Positions 8,028 through 16,521 of a DNA stretch of 64,000 nucleotides are shown in pieces. The DNA is from Acinetobacter pittii. GTDB taxonomy: Bacteria > Pseudomonadota > Gammaproteobacteria > Pseudomonadales > Moraxellaceae. Both the position numbers and the translations under genes were made by a program. Each line of letters begins with the position of its first letter. The first letter of the stretch is position 1. The notes beneath the pieces were generated by a model. That model worked only from the letters and a program-made list of their open reading frames with translations. It ran no database searches and was not told where the DNA came from. The stretch is from positions 3,038,001 through 3,102,000 of the forward strand of contig NZ_CP139249.1 in the NCBI RefSeq assembly GCF_034064985.1, in the 5' to 3' direction.

Positions 8028-10064
8028 TTATAGGCCTTTAGTTGTTAGTTTCAGGTGCTGGATTAAAACACCGTCAATGACAGCAGAACCCATGTTATTA
8101 CTAATCGAAGAACTAATTTGTGAACTGGATAATTTATATGTATTCAAGTCAGCATTAGGCGTGGTTGTAGACCAACGTCCATTGTTATAAAGTGCATCAG
8201 GTAAAGGCGTACCATTTGGTACAACATATTGTGTACCATTACCCGCATCTGTGGTGGTATAACCTGTATTATTTACTGTCGGGTTATAATAAGAAGTACT
8301 ATCAATATTAGCCCAATTCGCTCCTTGAGAATCAAATTTTAATCCTGAACCCGCATTTCCAGTCCAGCCTGTTGCTGTACGATATTGCCAAGTATCATAA
8401 CAAGTAAAAATTAAACTACATGTATAACTACCCGCTCGACGTTCTTGATTTTGTAGTTGATAAAAGTTTTTAGTTTGTGTAGTAGCGGCAACTGTACCTG
8501 TTGGCAATTTTCCAAATGAAATGCCGACTGCATCTTGAGTACTATTCCCTTTAAATGCCTCTAAGGTATTATTCGCCGCATTATAAACAGTCGATCCTAT
8601 TGAAATACTACTATGCGTTGCGCTAGAACCTTGATAACTTTTACCACCCAACGTTAAATTAGTGCCACATTGATAAATATTACAAGTAGAGCCGAGATAA
8701 CTACTATCAGTTCCAGTATAGTCAGTATAGATTTTCTTATAAATTTCAGGTTTATTTGGAATACGTGCAAGTTCTAAACTAAAGTTCTTGCCATCCGAGC
8801 TTAGAACCAATGGTTGATACAAAGAGCCCAAAACAAGGTTAATATTTGGATTATAAATATACAAACCTTCATTCGCATCAAAAGTTGGAGCAAGCCCACC
8901 ATTAATTGCAGGTGTTACTAGATTACCCTGCCCAGTACCTGATTCACGTGTGCTTAAACGTAATACATTATTCATAGTACTATCAGTTGGTGCAGTCCAT
9001 GAACCAGTTGATGTAACAGTAGTAGTCTGACTACGAATACGATATAACCAGTCTGAACTTGGAGAGTTATTACTTGGTGCGCCAGTATATTGAGTACTAT
9101 AGCGGTTTACCCATGGTCCAACTGTTGAGGTAGGAGTATTTGCAGTAATTGTTGCTCTTAAATTAGAGGCATCGCCACTGTTTAAACGTATCACTCCAGC
9201 AAAGCCTAAAGTATTATTATAAAATGGACTTAGCCCATTTGCAGATGTCGCACCACCTAGGGTCTGGAAAAGCTGCAAACGGCTACCATTTAAACTAAAG
9301 TTATTCCAAACCCCTTGTAAACGAAGACGATTTGCACGACTTGCATCTGTACTTGTTCCAATTAAACCATTTGAATCACCATAATTAAATTGATCTGCCG
9401 CACCATTTATTTTATTTGGATTTCGGACAAAAATATCTGTCCATAAGCCTAGTTTTAGCTTATATGCATCTATACCAGCAGCGTCTTTTGTTCCTACCTC
9501 ATACAAAGGTGCTTCTAAAGCTAAATTAGTCACTTGGCAAGTCGGATCAGCCGTACCACTACAATTTGTCGCACTAAAATTCGGTACTAAGTTTTCTGTA
9601 GCAACTTTAAAAATCCATGGGTTAACAGCAGTTCCCCAACTTGAAATCGTGGCGGCAGAATCAGTAGTAGCTATTCTTGTATTAGTATCATTATCAGATT
9701 TAGAAAGCGCTAAACCATAAAGAAAAATATCTGCTTTACCTACTGCACGATCACCTGAATCAATCGTACCATTTTTATTGGTATCTGCGGCTGTCATACT
9801 TAACGGACCAACAGGTATGTAATTGATATAACCTGTATCTTTAGTACGGTCAGTTAAAATCTGATTTGAGGTTTCATTAGCACCTGCCCCACGAAATACC
9901 ATATAAGTATTCTGTGGCAAGATAGCAATACCTTCACCAGTAGTTTCACTTAAACCTGCATCAGAAAGTTCTTCAAGCGCGAAACTAGATTGACTGATAC
10001 AAAGCCCGATTAAACTTGCTAAAACGGTTTTTTGAAACCTTACCGTATAATTAAGTGTAGTCAT
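8028..10064 (-). CDS. Large secreted protein of the LxDxxLxxxxGQ paralog family (678 aa)
   Basis: Exported paralog with signal peptide residues 1-29 (cut after SSFA) and the motif LSDAGLSETTGE at 33-44; the usual Gln is Glu here and the next residues are GIAIL. The mature protein is Asn/Thr/Ser/Tyr-rich and beta-rich. It contains a D-x-N-x-N-G-x-I-D-x-G-D-R stretch (about residues 94-106) like a calcium-binding loop of the EF-hand or dockerin type. Cysteines again occur as close pairs: CSGTADPTC, CNIYQC and CSLIFTC. AGGAAGG lies five bases before the ATG. A 217-bp gap separates it from the first cluster gene and only 15 bp from the next. Confidence 0.78.
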   Translation of the reverse strand: MTTLNYTVRFQKTVLASLIGLCISQSSFALEELSDAGLSETTGEGIAILPQNTYMVFRGAGANETSNQILTDRTKDTGYINYIPVGPLSMTAADTNKNGTIDSGDRAVGKADIFLYGLALSKSDNDTNTRIATTDSAATISSWGTAVNPWIFKVATENLVPNFSATNCSGTADPTCQVTNLALEAPLYEVGTKDAAGIDAYKLKLGLWTDIFVRNPNKINGAADQFNYGDSNGLIGTSTDASRANRLRLQGVWNNFSLNGSRLQLFQTLGGATSANGLSPFYNNTLGFAGVIRLNSGDASNLRATITANTPTSTVGPWVNRYSTQYTGAPSNNSPSSDWLYRIRSQTTTVTSTGSWTAPTDSTMNNVLRLSTRESGTGQGNLVTPAINGGLAPTFDANEGLYIYNPNINLVLGSLYQPLVLSSDGKNFSLELARIPNKPEIYKKIYTDYTGTDSSYLGSTCNIYQCGTNLTLGGKSYQGSSATHSSISIGSTVYNAANNTLEAFKGNSTQDAVGISFGKLPTGTVAATTQTKNFYQLQNQERRAGSYTCSLIFTCYDTWQYRTATGWTGNAGSGLKFDSQGANWANIDSTSYYNPTVNNTGYTTTDAGNGTQYVVPNGTPLPDALYNNGRWSTTTPNADLNTYKLSSSQISSSISNNMGSAVIDGVLIQHLKLTTKGL

Positions 10065-10281
10065 CTTGACCTTCCTGTTTTATACGCTGCCGCGCACCAT
10101 ATTTATTTTTCTTTAACAATCCTTGAGGTCAGGTGAATCTTTCCTTTTCACCTTAGACAAAGAGACAAATCTAAAAGATATTGCCAACTCTTCCACATTT
10201 CTATTATGAAGAATATTTGCACAAATGCAAAAAAAAGGGCATAAAAATCTAAATTTCCGATGAATGAAATAGTTTAAACTT

Positions 10282-11622
10282 TTAGCAGAATTTTACATTT
10301 GCTCCATGACAGTTAGGTGCGAAACTTTGATTTTTTAAAACCAAATTGCTTAATGACATCTGTACTGGAGTTGCACCTGCTAAATTTAAGTTACCAATAT
10401 TAATGGTGCTACCACCAATACAACTTAGAAGACCTAAATCACCACAGTCTACTTTTGTATCGCCTCTTGTACCTGTACTTAATTTCTGACTTACAAGTGC
10501 TAAAGTTTCTTCAATTGTTTTATTTGCGATACTCACAGAATCAGCTGGAGTAATATCTCCAATATCGATTGGATTTGAAAGTTCTAGCCACCAACCTCGC
10601 TGTGCTATAGATTTAGAACCAGGCCAACGTATATCATTTCCTTGAAGTGACAATGAAACAGGTGAACCATTTAAGTTAGCCTTATGAAAGAACCCCAGAT
10701 CTTCTGAAATATCAACATTTACAGTTAAATTATTAATAGACCCAGTAACAGATTTATCTAAATTTAAAATCCCTGCCGCCATAGCTTTAATATTGCCAGA
10801 TACATTAATACCGCTTACCGTTGCTGTGGCTTTTAATGGTGCTACAGAAATGCGTTTACCAGTAATCGTTTGCTGAGGTAGAAATAGAGTTCCAGTCAAT
10901 TTATCAGTTGAGTTACCAGCTGCATCTGTCGTTAAATTCAATGTATAGTCATATGTCTTAAAAGGTACACAAGCTAGATACCCACAAGCTTCACCAGAAA
11001 TTTGAGTATTATTCACATCAGCTGGTCTCAAACCACTTACAGGATTTACTTTAACTGTACCTCCAGCTTGAGCAACCTCCATATAACCACTTAAAGAATT
11101 AATACCACTTTTAGTTGGTCCATTTTCAGTACCAAAAGTTAATAAACCTTCGATAGCCTCTGCACTTACTCGCATCCCAGTTACTTCGCGTAACGAAGTA
11201 CTATTAGGATTTTTAATTGCAAATTCAATAAATGGATTAGTTATTTTTGCAGATGAACTAGCGCGGCCATCATTTGTATCAGAAATACCACTTAAACTTA
11301 AGTTATCAATATCAATATCACATGCTCCAGTACCATTAACACCGCCACACCCTAATTGAAGCTTACGTATATTAGTATTAATTTCTACATCAGCATCTAA
11401 ACCTAATTTATAAAAACCCACATTGCTATTACTATCACGCAATTTTTCTAAGTTTGCAGAGTCCGTAGGCGCAATATAAGACATACTCATCAAGGCTTGG
11501 CCACGAGTTGCTGATAGTTCAGCATCAGACATAGGCACCAGTGTAGAAGCAGCGTAAGCTGAAGAAAAACATAAGCTTCCGAGTGTCAAAAGTGCTACTC
11601 GAAGAGACGTAAACTGTCGCAT
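10282..11622 (-). CDS. Secreted protein of the LxDxxLxxxxGQ paralog family (446 aa), first gene of cluster
   Basis: The frame opens at 11649, but a perfect GGAGGT sits five bases before the ATG at 11622, so the protein starts MRQFTSLRVALL. The signal peptide runs to AYA at residue 24; the motif MSDAELSATRGQ is at 31-42. The mature region is beta-rich with four close cysteine pairs (CGGVNGTGAC, CGYLAC, CGDLGLLSC and CHGANVKFC at the very end). It is the most upstream gene of the cluster and probably carries its promoter. The leader includes two ACGGA elements, one overlapping the Shine-Dalgarno. Function unknown; it may be related to proteins named FilA in Acinetobacter, which I cannot confirm. 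Confidence 0.78.
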   Translation of the reverse strand: MRQFTSLRVALLTLGSLCFSSAYAASTLVPMSDAELSATRGQALMSMSYIAPTDSANLEKLRDSNSNVGFYKLGLDADVEINTNIRKLQLGCGGVNGTGACDIDIDNLSLSGISDTNDGRASSSAKITNPFIEFAIKNPNSTSLREVTGMRVSAEAIEGLLTFGTENGPTKSGINSLSGYMEVAQAGGTVKVNPVSGLRPADVNNTQISGEACGYLACVPFKTYDYTLNLTTDAAGNSTDKLTGTLFLPQQTITGKRISVAPLKATATVSGINVSGNIKAMAAGILNLDKSVTGSINNLTVNVDISEDLGFFHKANLNGSPVSLSLQGNDIRWPGSKSIAQRGWWLELSNPIDIGDITPADSVSIANKTIEETLALVSQKLSTGTRGDTKVDCGDLGLLSCIGGSTINIGNLNLAGATPVQMSLSNLVLKNQSFAPNCHGANVKFC

Positions 11623-11628
11623 GGCCGA

Positions 11629-11641
11629 CCTCCGTATCCGT
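11629..11641 (-). promoter_or_regulatory. Possible CsrA/RsmA binding elements in the cluster leader
   Basis: On the minus strand the leader reads ACGGATACGGAGG just before the ATG at 11622. Two A-N-GGA elements are adjacent and the second is the Shine-Dalgarno itself, the arrangement used by CsrA-type translational repressors. Inference only. Confidence 0.3.
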
Positions 11642-11865
11642 GGGGGCATAATCCTGTTTAATTTCTTTTTATTTGGCCTATCTACATTTGATCATGTATT
11701 TAACTAAACATTATCAAAGAGAGCCTATATCCACTTTATTTGCTTTTAAATTCTGTGATACAGAGCAAAAAACAAATCAATCATTGATTATTTTATATCA
11801 TTTTTTACAAAAGAAAACTGTCGTTTATCATAATTCCGATAAACGCTTCTCATAAAAATTTTATG

Positions 11866-11892
11866 TATAAAATTGGGCCACCTCAGTGACCC
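11866..11892 (-). terminator. Probable terminator of dcd
   Basis: Minus-strand hairpin GGGTCAC/GTGGCCC (11886-11892 and 11875-11881, one G-U pair) followed by AATTTTAT. Placed 34 bp after the dcd stop codon. Confidence 0.5.
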
Positions 11893-11925
11893 ATCATTAT
11901 TAAGACTATTATTCAGCTAAGAAAA

Positions 11926-12495
11926 TTATGTTTTAGGAAGTGTAACACCTGTTTGACCTTGGTATTTACCACCACGGTCTTTATAAGAAGTTTCACACAC
12001 TTCATCACTTTCAAAGAATAGCATTTGCGCTACGCCTTCCCCTGCATAAATACGTGCAGGTAAATTTGTTGTATTTGAAAATTCTAAAGTAACGTGACCT
12101 TCCCATTCAGGTTCTAATGGAGTCACATTTACAATAATACCGCAACGAGCGTAGGTCGACTTGCCTAGACATACAGTCAACACATTGCGAGGAATACGGA
12201 AATATTCAATTGTACGCGCTAGAGCGAATGAGTTTGGCGGAATAATACAAACGTCAGACTCAATATCGATAAAACTTTTGTCATCGAAATTTTTTGGATC
12301 AACAATTGCAGAATGTACATTTGTAAAAACCTTAAATTCACGGGCACAGCGTACATCATAACCATAGCTAGAGACCCCGTAGGAAATCAACTTTTCACCA
12401 TTTTTATCAAAACGGACTTGATTCTCTGCATAAGGTTCAATCATGCCGTGTTTTTCGCTCATTTCGCGAATCCAACGATCAGACTTAATGGCCAT
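11926..12495 (-). CDS. dcd: dCTP deaminase
   Basis: Deaminates dCTP to dUTP, feeding dTMP synthesis. The 189-residue protein begins [21 protein letters not shown] at the ATG at 12495; an in-frame TTG at 12510 would add five residues, but GGATAG suits the ATG. Family signatures are visible: [64 protein letters not shown] with the catalytic glutamate, and the C-terminal [13 protein letters not shown] lid that closes over the nucleotide. Length is normal for the trimeric enzyme. It stands alone between the paralog cluster and a LysE gene. Confidence 0.97.
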   Translation of the reverse strand: MAIKSDRWIREMSEKHGMIEPYAENQVRFDKNGEKLISYGVSSYGYDVRCAREFKVFTNVHSAIVDPKNFDDKSFIDIESDVCIIPPNSFALARTIEYFRIPRNVLTVCLGKSTYARCGIIVNVTPLEPEWEGHVTLEFSNTTNLPARIYAGEGVAQMLFFESDEVCETSYKDRGGKYQGQTGVTLPKT

Positions 12496-12609
12496 GTATT
12501 TTCTATCCAAAAGGTAAATTCATTGATTTCGACGTACTTTAACTTAAAAAACCAATTATGAAAACAACACAAAGCTACTCAAACAAATAAGAATGGCCAT
12601 GTGCCTCAT

Positions 12610-13203
12610 TTAAAGGTTCAGTAAAGCAGAATAACTAATTGGAATTGAAAAGCTGACCAAAACAAGCGAGGCAGTTTTTTGCAAGTTAGTTTGATTTAAC
12701 CAACCCACTTTCTTAGATGCTAAAACCGATCCCAAGAAAATCCAGAACAATGCAATTGGGGTAATAAGTGCCAAGTAAGCCATCATATGAATTAAATAAA
12801 TATGAAAATTACTCCATGCATCTACCGGAAAAATAGCTGAAGCAAAGAGTAAGGCTTTTGGGTTTAATAAAGTTGCACAGAATAATTCACGAGCACGAAT
12901 CGTAGGCTGATTTAATTCAACTTCTTGATTTGCCGTATGCCACAACTTAATGGCTAAGAAAATAATATAACAAGCACTCAATAGCTTTAGAATAGGCGGC
13001 AGCATCGGTAGTGTACTAGACACTTTTCCAATCAGCATTCCCCATGCAGAAATAGAGATCACATAACCCAAAACTTCTGCTGGAATAAGTTTTACTGACT
13101 TCCTTAAACCTACTTGTACGCCTGAAGAAGCGAGTAGTGTATTGGTTGGACCAGGAGTAAGTAAAATTGTGGCTACTAAGCCAATAAAAAGCCATGAAAT
13201 CAT
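12610..13203 (-). CDS. LysE/RhtB-family amino-acid exporter
   Basis: A 197-residue inner membrane protein with about six hydrophobic helices and the family start MISWLFIGLVATILLTPGPTNTLL, where the T-PGP motif is typical of LysE/RhtB exporters. A second marker, LLNPKALLFASAIFP, matches the conserved NPK in the middle of these proteins. Such carriers export amino acids or derivatives; the substrate cannot be read from sequence. It is transcribed alone. A second, distinct LysE-family gene lies at 20130. Confidence 0.85.
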   Translation of the reverse strand: MISWLFIGLVATILLTPGPTNTLLASSGVQVGLRKSVKLIPAEVLGYVISISAWGMLIGKVSSTLPMLPPILKLLSACYIIFLAIKLWHTANQEVELNQPTIRARELFCATLLNPKALLFASAIFPVDAWSNFHIYLIHMMAYLALITPIALFWIFLGSVLASKKVGWLNQTNLQKTASLVLVSFSIPISYSALLNL

Positions 13204-13570
13204 TGAATGACCTCACAATATAGTCATCTCAGATTAATAGATATCCTGTTACAAGGCAAAAGGTAATTGTAAGACAAAATTTTTAAAATTATTTTCATTA
13301 TCTCAATAAAATTTATAAAAACAAAAACTTATAAAATTATTTCAAAAAGTAGAGAAGAAAACTTTACGGTCAGTTGTGACGCTTTTCAAATAGATTACGC
13401 ATTAAGTAACATAAGTATTTTTATTTTAAGTCTATTTTTCCATCAAAAGTCTTTATAATAAAAAATATATAGTAATGGTAAGTTTAAATTTTAAGCTTTT
13501 AATAAGTTTCAATTCTTATATTATTTCTGATTTTTTATATAGAGCACCGCGCTCTACTACCTTAATGATT
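13204..13570. other. AT-rich gap between the LysE gene and the DUF2062 gene
   Basis: Very AT-rich. A TATAAT hexamer at 13453-13458 could be the -10 box of the DUF2062 gene, with no clear -35. Nothing else is seen. Confidence 0.4.
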
Positions 13571-14131
13571 ATGGCAAAGCACTTTTTTCAATCTTGGCTT
13601 CCCTCCCCCGAGAAAGTTTCGAATATGAAATTTCTAAGGATTTTTGGTCAAAAGACCCTTAATCCTGTGCTTTGGTATGTCAATCGGAAATCAATTACCC
13701 GAGCTGTTTTTGTCGGAACTTTTTTTGGTTTACTCCCTATTCCTTTTCACAGTGTATTTATTGTGATGGCGGTCTTACTATTCGAAGTAAATTTACCTAT
13801 TAGCTTAATGCTCGCTTGGTTAAGTAATCCTCTTACTCTAGTTCCGATTCTATATATTGGTTTTTGGTTTGGTGCGCATATTTTTCATGTGCATATGATC
13901 AACAAGGAAATGCTACTGGGTGTATTGCATCAAATTTCTCGCTGGATCACTCATTTCGGCCATGGTCATATTGATTTTAGTCTTGCGAAAATCTTGATGA
14001 CAGGTCTAGTCGTAGAAGCTTTTGTATTTGCCATTATTTTATATATATGCACAGAAATTTTCTGGCGTTGGATGGTCATAAAAAACTGGAAAAGTAGACA
14101 TCGCCATAAAAAGCAAGAAGAGGTTTTATAA
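13571..14131 (+). CDS. DUF2062 family membrane protein
   Basis: A small inner membrane protein with the DUF2062 pattern: an N-terminal segment (MAKHFFQSWLPSPEKV, NPVLWYVNRKSITRAVFVG), then FFGLLPIPFHSVFIVMAVLLF and LSNPLTLVPILYIGFW, and a further helix near the C-terminus before a basic tail (KNWKSRHRHKKQEE). I use the ATG at 13571 (186 aa), where the similarity begins; the frame is open to an ATG at 13475, and ATG 13565 is also possible. None has a strong Shine-Dalgarno. The molecular function of the family is not known to me. It converges with the nucleosidase gene. Confidence 0.8.
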   Translation: MAKHFFQSWLPSPEKVSNMKFLRIFGQKTLNPVLWYVNRKSITRAVFVGTFFGLLPIPFHSVFIVMAVLLFEVNLPISLMLAWLSNPLTLVPILYIGFWFGAHIFHVHMINKEMLLGVLHQISRWITHFGHGHIDFSLAKILMTGLVVEAFVFAIILYICTEIFWRWMVIKNWKSRHRHKKQEEVL

Positions 14132-14149
14132 AAACTCCTCTCTTCTTGC
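14113..14149. terminator. Hairpin between convergent DUF2062 and nucleosidase genes
   Basis: Arms GCAAGAAG (14113-14120) and CTTCTTGC (14142-14149) with further pairing inside (AGG/CCT). It overlaps the DUF2062 stop codon. The T-tract is poor. Confidence 0.4.
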
Positions 14150-14163
14150 ATAAGTTTAAATCA

Positions 14164-15039
14164 TCATTTTGGTAGTTTTGATTTCATATATTCTTCAGCC
14201 ACATTAAGCACATACTCTTGGCAAGCCTCTCCTGTACCTGGGTCATAAGCTCCATTATTGGTAATATTATTAGATAAAATTCGAATACCTAAAAAGGGAA
14301 CATTAAACTGGCTTGCGATTTGTGCAACAGAAGCCGCTTCCATTTCCTCAACAGAAGTACCATAACGCTGATGGAAAAATTGAATACGGTCTAGCTCATT
14401 ATTCCAAACATCTGCTGAACCAATCGTTCCTTCAACAACCTCGCCTTTATCATAACGAACTTTATGGGCTGCCATTAATAACTCTTGGTCACCTTCAAAT
14501 TTGCGTATTGTAATCGGTTCTGGGTTAGATTCATCTGTTGGCAAAACATCAAAAGCCTCAACCCATGTGAGTGAGTCTGAACCAGCACCTACTGGTTGTT
14601 TAGGCGTTCTAAATGCTCCAATATTGGTTGCATATTTTCCTAAAACAATATCGTAAACATGTAGATCCGGGTCGTGTCCACCTGCTGTTCCCTGATTAAT
14701 AATCGCAATCGGTTTATAACGTTCAATGGCTAAAGCGGTTGCGGCAGCTGAGTTACTCATTCCCATACGAGTTTTAGATATAATCACTGGATAACCGTTA
14801 TAGGTCCCCTTCCAGAAGGTCCAGCTCTTTCCTATAGTTTCAACTGTCACGTTTTGTAATTTAGCAGCCATGTGTGCTGACTCTACAGGTAAAGCACCCT
14901 GAATAATGATCGGCTGTAATTTCTGTTTTTGTTCCTGAACTGTTGGCGTTTGTGAAGCAGATGAGTTGTCATCGTTACATCCCACTAAAAATAAAGCACT
15001 ACATAAACTGATTACGCCCAAACAATATTTAAATTGCAT
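14164..15039 (-). CDS. Nucleosidase-like lipoprotein (MTA/SAH nucleosidase, phosphorylase superfamily)
   Basis: A 291-residue protein with an N-terminal lipoprotein signal peptide (lipobox LVGC at residues 18-21), so it should be anchored in the cell envelope. The body matches the purine nucleoside phosphorylase/nucleosidase fold: IIIQGALPVESAHMAAKL at the start, NQGTAGGHDPDLHVYDIVLG in the middle, and VEEMEAASVAQIASQFNVPFLGIRILSNN near the end, where the E-M-E motif binds the ribose in MTA/SAH nucleosidases. Cytosolic Pfs/MTAN cleaves methylthioadenosine and S-adenosylhomocysteine; an exported relative probably acts on nucleosides in the periplasm. It has its own hairpin upstream of the Mrp gene. 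Substrate is uncertain. Confidence 0.8.
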   Translation of the reverse strand: MQFKYCLGVISLCSALFLVGCNDDNSSASQTPTVQEQKQKLQPIIIQGALPVESAHMAAKLQNVTVETIGKSWTFWKGTYNGYPVIISKTRMGMSNSAAATALAIERYKPIAIINQGTAGGHDPDLHVYDIVLGKYATNIGAFRTPKQPVGAGSDSLTWVEAFDVLPTDESNPEPITIRKFEGDQELLMAAHKVRYDKGEVVEGTIGSADVWNNELDRIQFFHQRYGTSVEEMEAASVAQIASQFNVPFLGIRILSNNITNNGAYDPGTGEACQEYVLNVAEEYMKSKLPK

Positions 15040-15152
15040 TTTTCACCTGTTTCTTTGAAAAAGAAGCGTAAAGTAGCAATCTACATGCCAATTACAATTT
15101 TAGCTTTGTTATTAGGTTTCAGTAATTTAATTTTTTATTTTAATCAGATGAT

Positions 15153-15181
15153 AAAAAACCCGACTTAAAGCCGGGTTTTAA
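15153..15181. terminator. Terminator downstream of the Mrp/ApbC gene
   Basis: Stem AAAACCCG (15155-15162) and CGGGTTTT (15172-15179) with A/T tracts at both sides; on the minus strand it directly follows the gene that ends at 15186. Confidence 0.8.
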
Positions 15182-15185
15182 TAAA

Positions 15186-16376
15186 TTAGAAAATACGCTT
15201 ATCATCACGTGCACGCTGAGGAACTTTCTCAATCTGTTGCCATACCGCTTTAGCAATATCAATATAGCTATCAGCTGCCTCATCCATTGCCACAACACTA
15301 GGTTTACCCTGATCAGCATGTTCACGGATCTGAGCGTTTAAAGGTAAACGACCTAACAATGGAATATGGTATTGCTCGGAAAGCTTATCACCACCACCAA
15401 TACCAAAAATTTGTTCTTCGTGCCCACAGTTAGAGCAAATATGAGTCGACATGTTTTCGACGACACCTAATACCGGAATGCCAACTTTATTAAATAACTC
15501 AATTCCTTTGGTGGCATCAAGCAAGGCAACATTTTGCGGAGTAGTCACAATGATTGAACCTGTAACCGGAATACGCTGTGCAAGCGTGAGTTGGATATCA
15601 CCAGTACCCGGTGGCATATCAATCATGAGCACATCTAAATCGGGCCAAAGTGTTTGATTAAATAATTGCATTAAAGCGCCAGTTGCCTTTGGTCCACGCC
15701 ATGCAACAGGTGTGTTGTTATCACCAGTTAAATGTCCAATAGAAAGCACAGCCATACCATAAGCATCTAAAGGTACAAAGTTCTCACTTTCAATAATTGG
15801 AGTTTTACCAGCATTGCCTAGCATTGTCGGAATACTTGGGCCATAAATATCAGCATCCAAAACCCCAACCTTAAGTCCCATTTTTTGCAAGGCAAGCGCT
15901 AAATTGACAGTAGTTGTCGATTTACCAACGCCCCCCTTTCCTGATGAAACTAGAATAACATTCTTAATGCGGGGATGAAGTGGAACATCTCTTTGTTGCG
16001 GAGCAGCTTTTTGAATCGGTGGATTATTTGGATCTGGTTCTGATTTAGGTGAGGCATCAAGCACAGGAGGTAAATTTGAACTTTCTTGTGTAGGGCGCTT
16101 TTGTTGAACCACGTGTAAATTAAGTTCTTCAATACCGCACTTTTCTAATGCACCAGCTAAATCATCATGGATTTGCTGCAAATGCTCTTTTTCATCAGGA
16201 AATGTATTTATAGTGAGTTGTAATACTCGACCTTGAACTTGAAGCTGACTAATGCGCTCCTTTAAAGCATCTTTTGAATGCGGTAATAAATAATTTTGGA
16301 GTACGGTTTGGATTTCATCTTCTTTCACTTCTTGTGCGGGTGAAAAAACGGACTTTAATGAAGAAAGCCAAGACAT
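15186..16376 (-). CDS. apbC: Mrp/ApbC family iron-sulfur cluster carrier ATPase
   Basis: A P-loop ATPase of the Mrp/NBP35 family, which carries iron-sulfur clusters to apoproteins in the cytosol. The 396-residue protein has an N-terminal MIP18-like (DUF59) region of about 90 residues, a Pro-rich linker, then the deviant Walker A motif SSGKGGVGKSTTTVNLALAL, DADIYGPSIPTMLG, DMPPGTGDIQLTL (Walker B region) and the cluster-binding pair CSNCG. Length and domain order are those of the long gammaproteobacterial form. It is a single gene divergent from nothing nearby; metG lies 900 bp away on the opposite strand. Confidence 0.93.
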   Translation of the reverse strand: MSWLSSLKSVFSPAQEVKEDEIQTVLQNYLLPHSKDALKERISQLQVQGRVLQLTINTFPDEKEHLQQIHDDLAGALEKCGIEELNLHVVQQKRPTQESSNLPPVLDASPKSEPDPNNPPIQKAAPQQRDVPLHPRIKNVILVSSGKGGVGKSTTTVNLALALQKMGLKVGVLDADIYGPSIPTMLGNAGKTPIIESENFVPLDAYGMAVLSIGHLTGDNNTPVAWRGPKATGALMQLFNQTLWPDLDVLMIDMPPGTGDIQLTLAQRIPVTGSIIVTTPQNVALLDATKGIELFNKVGIPVLGVVENMSTHICSNCGHEEQIFGIGGGDKLSEQYHIPLLGRLPLNAQIREHADQGKPSVVAMDEAADSYIDIAKAVWQQIEKVPQRARDDKRIF

Positions 16377-16521
16377 ATTGTTTACTCCAAAAACAGATCA
16401 TTACAGCTTAATGGAGATAGTGTAACAGTATTGCTCCGCACTCGCTCACCTTGGGATGAATAATTACTAACTTCACATCTCATCTTTTAGATAAGGAGTA
16501 CGGATTTTAGTTTAAATCAGC

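Larger units (their letters stand above)
11623..11925. other. Intergenic region between paralog cluster and dcd
   Basis: About 300 bp, AT-rich. It holds the GC-rich leader of the paralog cluster, an inverted repeat CGTTTATC (11822-11829) / GATAAACG (11838-11845) of unknown role, and the dcd terminator. A 60-codon frame at 11673-11855 on the plus strand has no ribosome site and is not believed. Confidence 0.6.

Noticed and set aside
10131..10153. Hairpin AGGTGAA / TTCACCT between the first and second paralog genes as a terminator.
   Set aside because: There is no T-tract on the minus strand and the stem is short; it may be a weak structure only.
3728..11622. The LxDxxLxxxxGQ motif as a peptide-bacteriocin leader (similar to LSDEELxxVAGG).
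   Set aside because: Each protein has a Sec-type signal peptide before the motif, is 241-803 residues long, and has no cleavage-site double glycine or nearby modification enzymes.
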